DNA of 64,000 nt from Haloferax elongans ATCC BAA-1513 (GTDB taxonomy: Archaea > Halobacteriota > Halobacteria > Halobacteriales > Haloferacaceae). Each line of letters opens with the position of its first letter. Positions within the stretch are counted from its first letter, which is position 1. Made by a program: the position numbers and the translations under genes. This document shows, piece after piece, positions 60,572-64,000 of the stretch. The DNA is taken from positions 188,253 through 252,252 of the forward strand of contig NZ_AOLK01000021.1 of the NCBI RefSeq assembly GCF_000336755.1, read 5' to 3'. The notes under the pieces were generated by a model. That model was not told where the DNA came from, did no database searches, and saw only the letters and a list, made by a program, of their open reading frames with translations.

Positions 60572-63500
60572 TCACCGAAGCAACTCGGCGACTTTCTCAA
60601 TCGGGTGCGGAGGTCTGTGCGTGGCTTCATCTCGGTCTGTGAGTTGCGTCCGACACGACGCCCCGGGTGCGACCACGGTGTCGCCGCTGCTCTCGTCCAC
60701 CTGCTCGAACAGGATTCGGCCGATGGCTTTCGAGAGGTCATAATGCTCGGACTCGTAGCCGAAACTCCCGGCCATCCCGCAGCATCCCGAATCGAGTGGG
60801 TCCACGTCGTAGCCGACGCGCCGGAGCACACCGACTGCGTGGTGGTCCTTGTTCAGCGCCTTCTGATTACAGTGGCCGTGGTAGGTCAATGACTCGGGCG
60901 AGTTGCGGCCGCCGTCTGCCGCGGCTTGGGGAGTCGCAGCCGAACTCCCCGCTCGTCCTCGAACGTCGAGTTGTTCGTCGAGTCGGAATACGTCGATGAA
61001 CTCCATGACGCCGTAGGCGGCCGCGCCGACGTCCAATGCGGCCTGTCCATCGAGCAGGTCGGCGTACTCGTCTTGGAACATCACCGCGTCGGACGGTTCG
61101 GTGAACACGACCGACCAGCCGTCTTCGACGAATGGCCGCAAGCGCCGGACGTTGTGATGTGCCCGCTGGCGCGCCACGTCGAGGAAGCCGCCGGAGAAGG
61201 CTGCCCGGCCGCTCGGAGCGACGTTTTCGGCGAGTTTGACGTGGACGCCCGCCGCTTCGAGGGTTCGCACTGCGGCCTTGCCCACCTCGGGAGACACGTA
61301 GTTCGTGTACGTATCTGGGAACAGAAGCACCCGGTGGGTCGCGTCGGTCGGGGAGACTGCAGACCGTCGGCTGTTCATCCAGCGTTCGAGCGTGTTCCGG
61401 GTGAACGTCGGCAGGTCTCTGTCGGCAGCGATGCCGAGATAGCGGTCCATCACGGCCCGTGCCCCGGGAACCGCCGTGAGCCAGTTCGAGACTGGTGCGA
61501 GTTTGCTCCCTAACTTCGCCGCGGCGTCGATTTGCGCGAAGAGTCGCTCCCGGACTGACGACCCTTCTTCGGTGTGGTACTGGTGTTTGACCTCGGCTTT
61601 CAACTTCGCGAGGTCCACGCCCGTCGGGCAGTCGTTCTTGCAGCCCTTACACCCGATACAGAGGTCGAGCACCTCTTTTTGGAATCGCTCGGCGTACAGC
61701 TCTGATTCGGGCAGGTCGCCGCTGATGGCCGCGCGAAGCATGTTCGCCCGGCCGCGGGTCGTCTCCATCTCGTCCCGTGAGGCGCGGTAGGTCGGACACA
61801 TCGTTTCGGACCCCGTCTGTCGGCAGGTGCCACACCCGTTGCACAGTTCGACGAGATGCGAAAACCCGCCTTCGTCGTCGAAATCGAGTGCCGTGGTTGG
61901 TTCGAGCGAAGAGTATTCTGGCCCGTAGCGAAGGTGCTCGCGCATATCAGTCGGGTCGTCGTCGCGATAGACGACTTTCCCCGGGTTCATCCGCCACTCG
62001 GGGTCGAACGCGGATTTGAGGTCCTTGAACGCCTCCCAGAGGTCCGGGCCGTACATCTTCGGATTCCACTCGGTTCGCGCGAGACCGTCGCCGTGTTCAC
62101 CCGAGAACGCGCCGTGGTGCGCCAACACGAGGTCGGTCACGTCGTCGGTAATCGAGTGCATCGTCTCGATGCCGTCGGCGTCTTTCAGGTTCAAGATGGG
62201 CCGAATGTGGAGCGTGCCGACCCCGGCGTGGGCGAAGTAGGCGGCCGACGTGCCGTGGTCGGCCAGCACCGCCTCGAACGACTGGACGTACTCGGCGAGT
62301 TCCTCGGGCGGAACGCTCGCGTCCTCGATGAACGGGTAGGGCTTCGGGTCGCCCGGAAGTGACATGAGAAGCGGAATCGCCGCCTTTCGGAGCTTCCAGA
62401 TGTCACCCTGCGCCTCGTCGGAGTAGGCTTCGATGGCGTCGAAGGCGGTGCCGCCGCCGTCCTCATCGGTGTGGGCGTCCCGTTCGGCGTGGGCATCTCC
62501 GTCGTTGTGGGCATCCCCGTCGGCGTGGCTGTCGTCCGATTCGAGGAAGTGCTCGTTCGCCCGCCGAATCGTCGCCTCGAAGTCGTCGTGCAACTCGGAG
62601 TCGAACTCCAGCATCAGCGTCGCGGCCGCCCCGTCGGGAATCTGCTCGACGTACTGGGCGTACTCGCTGGACTCGCGGGCCATCCGAAACACCTCGTCGT
62701 CCATGAGTTCGACCGCGCTGGCGTCGAAGTCGAGAGCGTCCGGAACCGCGGCCATCGCGTCGACGAGGTCGTTGTAAGCGTAGAGGACGAGCGCCGTTTC
62801 CTCGGGGACCGTCACCAGCGAGATGGTCGCTTCGACCACCACGCCGAGTGTCCCCTCGGCACCGACGAACAGCTTCGAGAGGTTGATGACGCGCTCGCCG
62901 TCGTCGTTCTCGAAGACGACCTTGTGGAGGTTGTAGCCAGACACGCAGCGTTTGAGTTCGGGATACCGGCGTTCGATTTCGGCGTCGTTGTCCTCGACGA
63001 GCGCCCGGACAGTCCGATAAATCTCGGCCTCGCGGTCGTCTTTCGAGACGATGTCGTCCCACTCGTCGCTGTCGAGCACGACGTCGCGGGTGTGAATCTC
63101 CGACCCGTCGGCGAGGACGACGCGCAACTCCTCGGTGTAGGCGTCGGTGATACCGTACCGAACCGAGTGCGCACCGGTCGAGTTGTTGCCGATGCCGCCG
63201 CCGATGGTGGCGCGGTTCGACGATGCCGGGTCGGGCGCGAACTTGAGACCGTACTGCGCAAGGTGGTCGTCGAGGTCGTCTTGCACCACGCCGGGTTGGA
63301 CTGTCGCCCGGCGGTTCTCGGGGTCAACCGCGACGATGTCGTCCATGTACTTCGAGAAGTCGAGGACGACACAGCCGGGACCGACAGACTGTCCCGCGAG
63401 CGACGACCCGGCACCGCGCGGCAGAATCGGTACGTCGTGCTCGGCCGCTGTCTCGACTGCTGCGCGAACGTCCGCGACGGTTTTCGGGATGACGGCGCCC

Positions 63501-63739
63501 GCCGGGCGCGCCCCGTAAATCGACCCGTCGGTCGCGTACAACACCTGCGTGTACTCGTCGAACCGAACCTCTCCAGCGACGACGCTACGCAAGTCTGCCG
63601 CCAGCGCGGCGTACTCGGCCACGTCAGCTACGTCGTAGGCCTGCGACTCCTGAAACGCCTGCAAGTCACTCAGGTCGCCGCCGCCCGTCGTCGCGGGTGG
63701 TCGGGTCGCCCGCGTCTGGTCGTCGCCAGTCATTATCAT
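60572..63739 (-). CDS. dld: FAD/Fe-S D-lactate dehydrogenase-type protein, 1055 aa
   Basis: An N-terminal FAD-binding PCMH domain (ILPRGAGSSLAGQSVG and GGGIGNNSTGAHSVRYG) and FAD-linked oxidase C-terminal domain are followed by two ferredoxin motifs (CNGCGTC...CP and CIGCKGCKNDCP). A CCG domain with SGCCGMAGSFG ends the protein. Such one-chain proteins oxidise D-lactate or glycolate to the quinone pool. A His/Asp-rich insert at residues ~400-426 contains repeated DAH units. ATG 63739 or 63733. It lies downstream of an uncharacterised gene on the same strand. Confidence 0.9.
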   Translation of the reverse strand: MIMTGDDQTRATRPPATTGGGDLSDLQAFQESQAYDVADVAEYAALAADLRSVVAGEVRFDEYTQVLYATDGSIYGARPAGAVIPKTVADVRAAVETAAEHDVPILPRGAGSSLAGQSVGPGCVVLDFSKYMDDIVAVDPENRRATVQPGVVQDDLDDHLAQYGLKFAPDPASSNRATIGGGIGNNSTGAHSVRYGITDAYTEELRVVLADGSEIHTRDVVLDSDEWDDIVSKDDREAEIYRTVRALVEDNDAEIERRYPELKRCVSGYNLHKVVFENDDGERVINLSKLFVGAEGTLGVVVEATISLVTVPEETALVLYAYNDLVDAMAAVPDALDFDASAVELMDDEVFRMARESSEYAQYVEQIPDGAAATLMLEFDSELHDDFEATIRRANEHFLESDDSHADGDAHNDGDAHAERDAHTDEDGGGTAFDAIEAYSDEAQGDIWKLRKAAIPLLMSLPGDPKPYPFIEDASVPPEELAEYVQSFEAVLADHGTSAAYFAHAGVGTLHIRPILNLKDADGIETMHSITDDVTDLVLAHHGAFSGEHGDGLARTEWNPKMYGPDLWEAFKDLKSAFDPEWRMNPGKVVYRDDDPTDMREHLRYGPEYSSLEPTTALDFDDEGGFSHLVELCNGCGTCRQTGSETMCPTYRASRDEMETTRGRANMLRAAISGDLPESELYAERFQKEVLDLCIGCKGCKNDCPTGVDLAKLKAEVKHQYHTEEGSSVRERLFAQIDAAAKLGSKLAPVSNWLTAVPGARAVMDRYLGIAADRDLPTFTRNTLERWMNSRRSAVSPTDATHRVLLFPDTYTNYVSPEVGKAAVRTLEAAGVHVKLAENVAPSGRAAFSGGFLDVARQRAHHNVRRLRPFVEDGWSVVFTEPSDAVMFQDEYADLLDGQAALDVGAAAYGVMEFIDVFRLDEQLDVRGRAGSSAATPQAAADGGRNSPESLTYHGHCNQKALNKDHHAVGVLRRVGYDVDPLDSGCCGMAGSFGYESEHYDLSKAIGRILFEQVDESSGDTVVAPGASCRTQLTDRDEATHRPPHPIEKVAELLR

Positions 63740-63820
63740 ATATAATCATGTAAATAGTGAAAAGTGTGTGTGCAGGCCGTCACATTTGCCAGCCTCGGTA
63801 ACTGTCACAGTTACTGGAAC

Positions 63821-63854
63821 GTGATACAGTGGTCGAGGTGATACAGTGGTCGAG
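63821..63854. repeat. 17-base tandem repeat near the window end
   Basis: GTGATACAGTGGTCGAG is repeated exactly twice in tandem (63821-63837 and 63838-63854). It lies between the lactate-dehydrogenase gene and the end of the next gene, close to the latter's stop. Confidence 0.7.
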
Positions 63855-63859
63855 AGGAC

Positions 63860-64000
63860 TCACTGTGGCAGATTTCGGGGATAGTTTCCGACACCAGTCT
63901 CGGCGGCCCCCTCGACGATGACCCACCCGCGCTGGTCGGCCGGTAGGTCGTAGACGTACACGCGGTCGGTGTACTCGTTGTAGTTCCATCCGCCGACCCA
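63860..64000 (-). CDS. 3' end of an unidentified protein (5' part outside window)
   Basis: On the minus strand an open frame enters at the right edge and runs 46 codons to a TGA at 63860-63862. Translated, it is rich in aromatic residues (WVGGWNYNEYTDRVYVYD, then RGWVIVEGAAE), typical of a soluble or surface domain. The last residues are PRNLPQ. The family cannot be named from this fragment. Its stop lies 121 bases upstream of the lactate-dehydrogenase start. Confidence 0.65.
   Translation of the reverse strand, partial: WVGGWNYNEYTDRVYVYDLPADQRGWVIVEGAAETGVGNYPRNLPQ

Overview
The window is a contiguous piece of a haloarchaeal chromosome, most likely Haloferax or a close relative in the Haloferacaceae. 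The evidence is high GC, strongly acidic proteins, many apparently leaderless genes with a TATA-like box about 27 bases before the start codon, and typical haloarchaeal gene pairs: idsA with RNase J, lsm overlapping rpl37e, archease with rtcB, and gins51 overlapping priS. The call is from gene content and pattern only; no database was searched. I see no rRNA, insertion sequence, CRISPR array or prophage. One tRNA gene, tRNA-Leu(GAG), is present.

Layout. 1-1.9 kb: the 3' end of an unknown gene, a small Zn-finger protein, a winged-helix/GNAT fusion and a conserved hypothetical. 1.9-6.6 kb: an electron-transfer-flavoprotein module (fixC with a fused FixX domain, etfA with a duplicated N-terminal repeat, etfB and a 7Fe-type ferredoxin). 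6.7-9.6 kb: a DUF456 membrane protein, a cyclase-family hydrolase and gltX. 9.9-15 kb: isoprenoid synthase idsA, RNase J, lsm-rpl37e and purF. 15-20 kb: DUF420, tRNA-Leu followed by a duplicated tRNA fragment and several hairpins, MBF1, an AlaX-type editing protein, an acyl-CoA dehydrogenase and a HAD hydrolase. 20-23.6 kb: two hypotheticals, rtcB and archease (tRNA splicing and repair) and a GNAT. 23.6-26.2 kb: a lone UvrD/HelD-like helicase with an apparent C-terminal OB fold, with lower GC than its neighbours by eye.

26-47 kb: two stretches of sugar metabolism genes (a sugar isomerase/epimerase plus Gfo/Idh pair, an aldo-keto reductase, a complete four-gene ABC importer, a second Gfo/Idh and a TrmB-family regulator) surround housekeeping genes. 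These are an eIF2B-like protein, a pilin, panB, an alpha/beta hydrolase, an Hsp20-like/Cdc48 pair, a peroxiredoxin and gins51-priS. The regulator's own upstream region carries TACT-N7-GAGTA, which matches the published Halobacterium TrmB motif as I recall it. One-mismatch versions lie in the promoters of the ABC operon and the isomerase operon, so these may form one sugar regulon.

47-64 kb: a shortened PAC2-family protein, MscS behind a 19-codon upstream ORF, UspA, a 5'-nucleotidase, dodecin, two membrane proteins, small Zn-ribbon and IscA-type proteins, a GMC dehydrogenase with 3Fe-4S-type cysteines paired with a membrane-domain/subunit-3 fusion, hisD, a secreted hypothetical, a PLP aminotransferase and a large D-lactate-dehydrogenase-type flavo-iron-sulfur protein. 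The window ends inside an unidentified gene on the minus strand.
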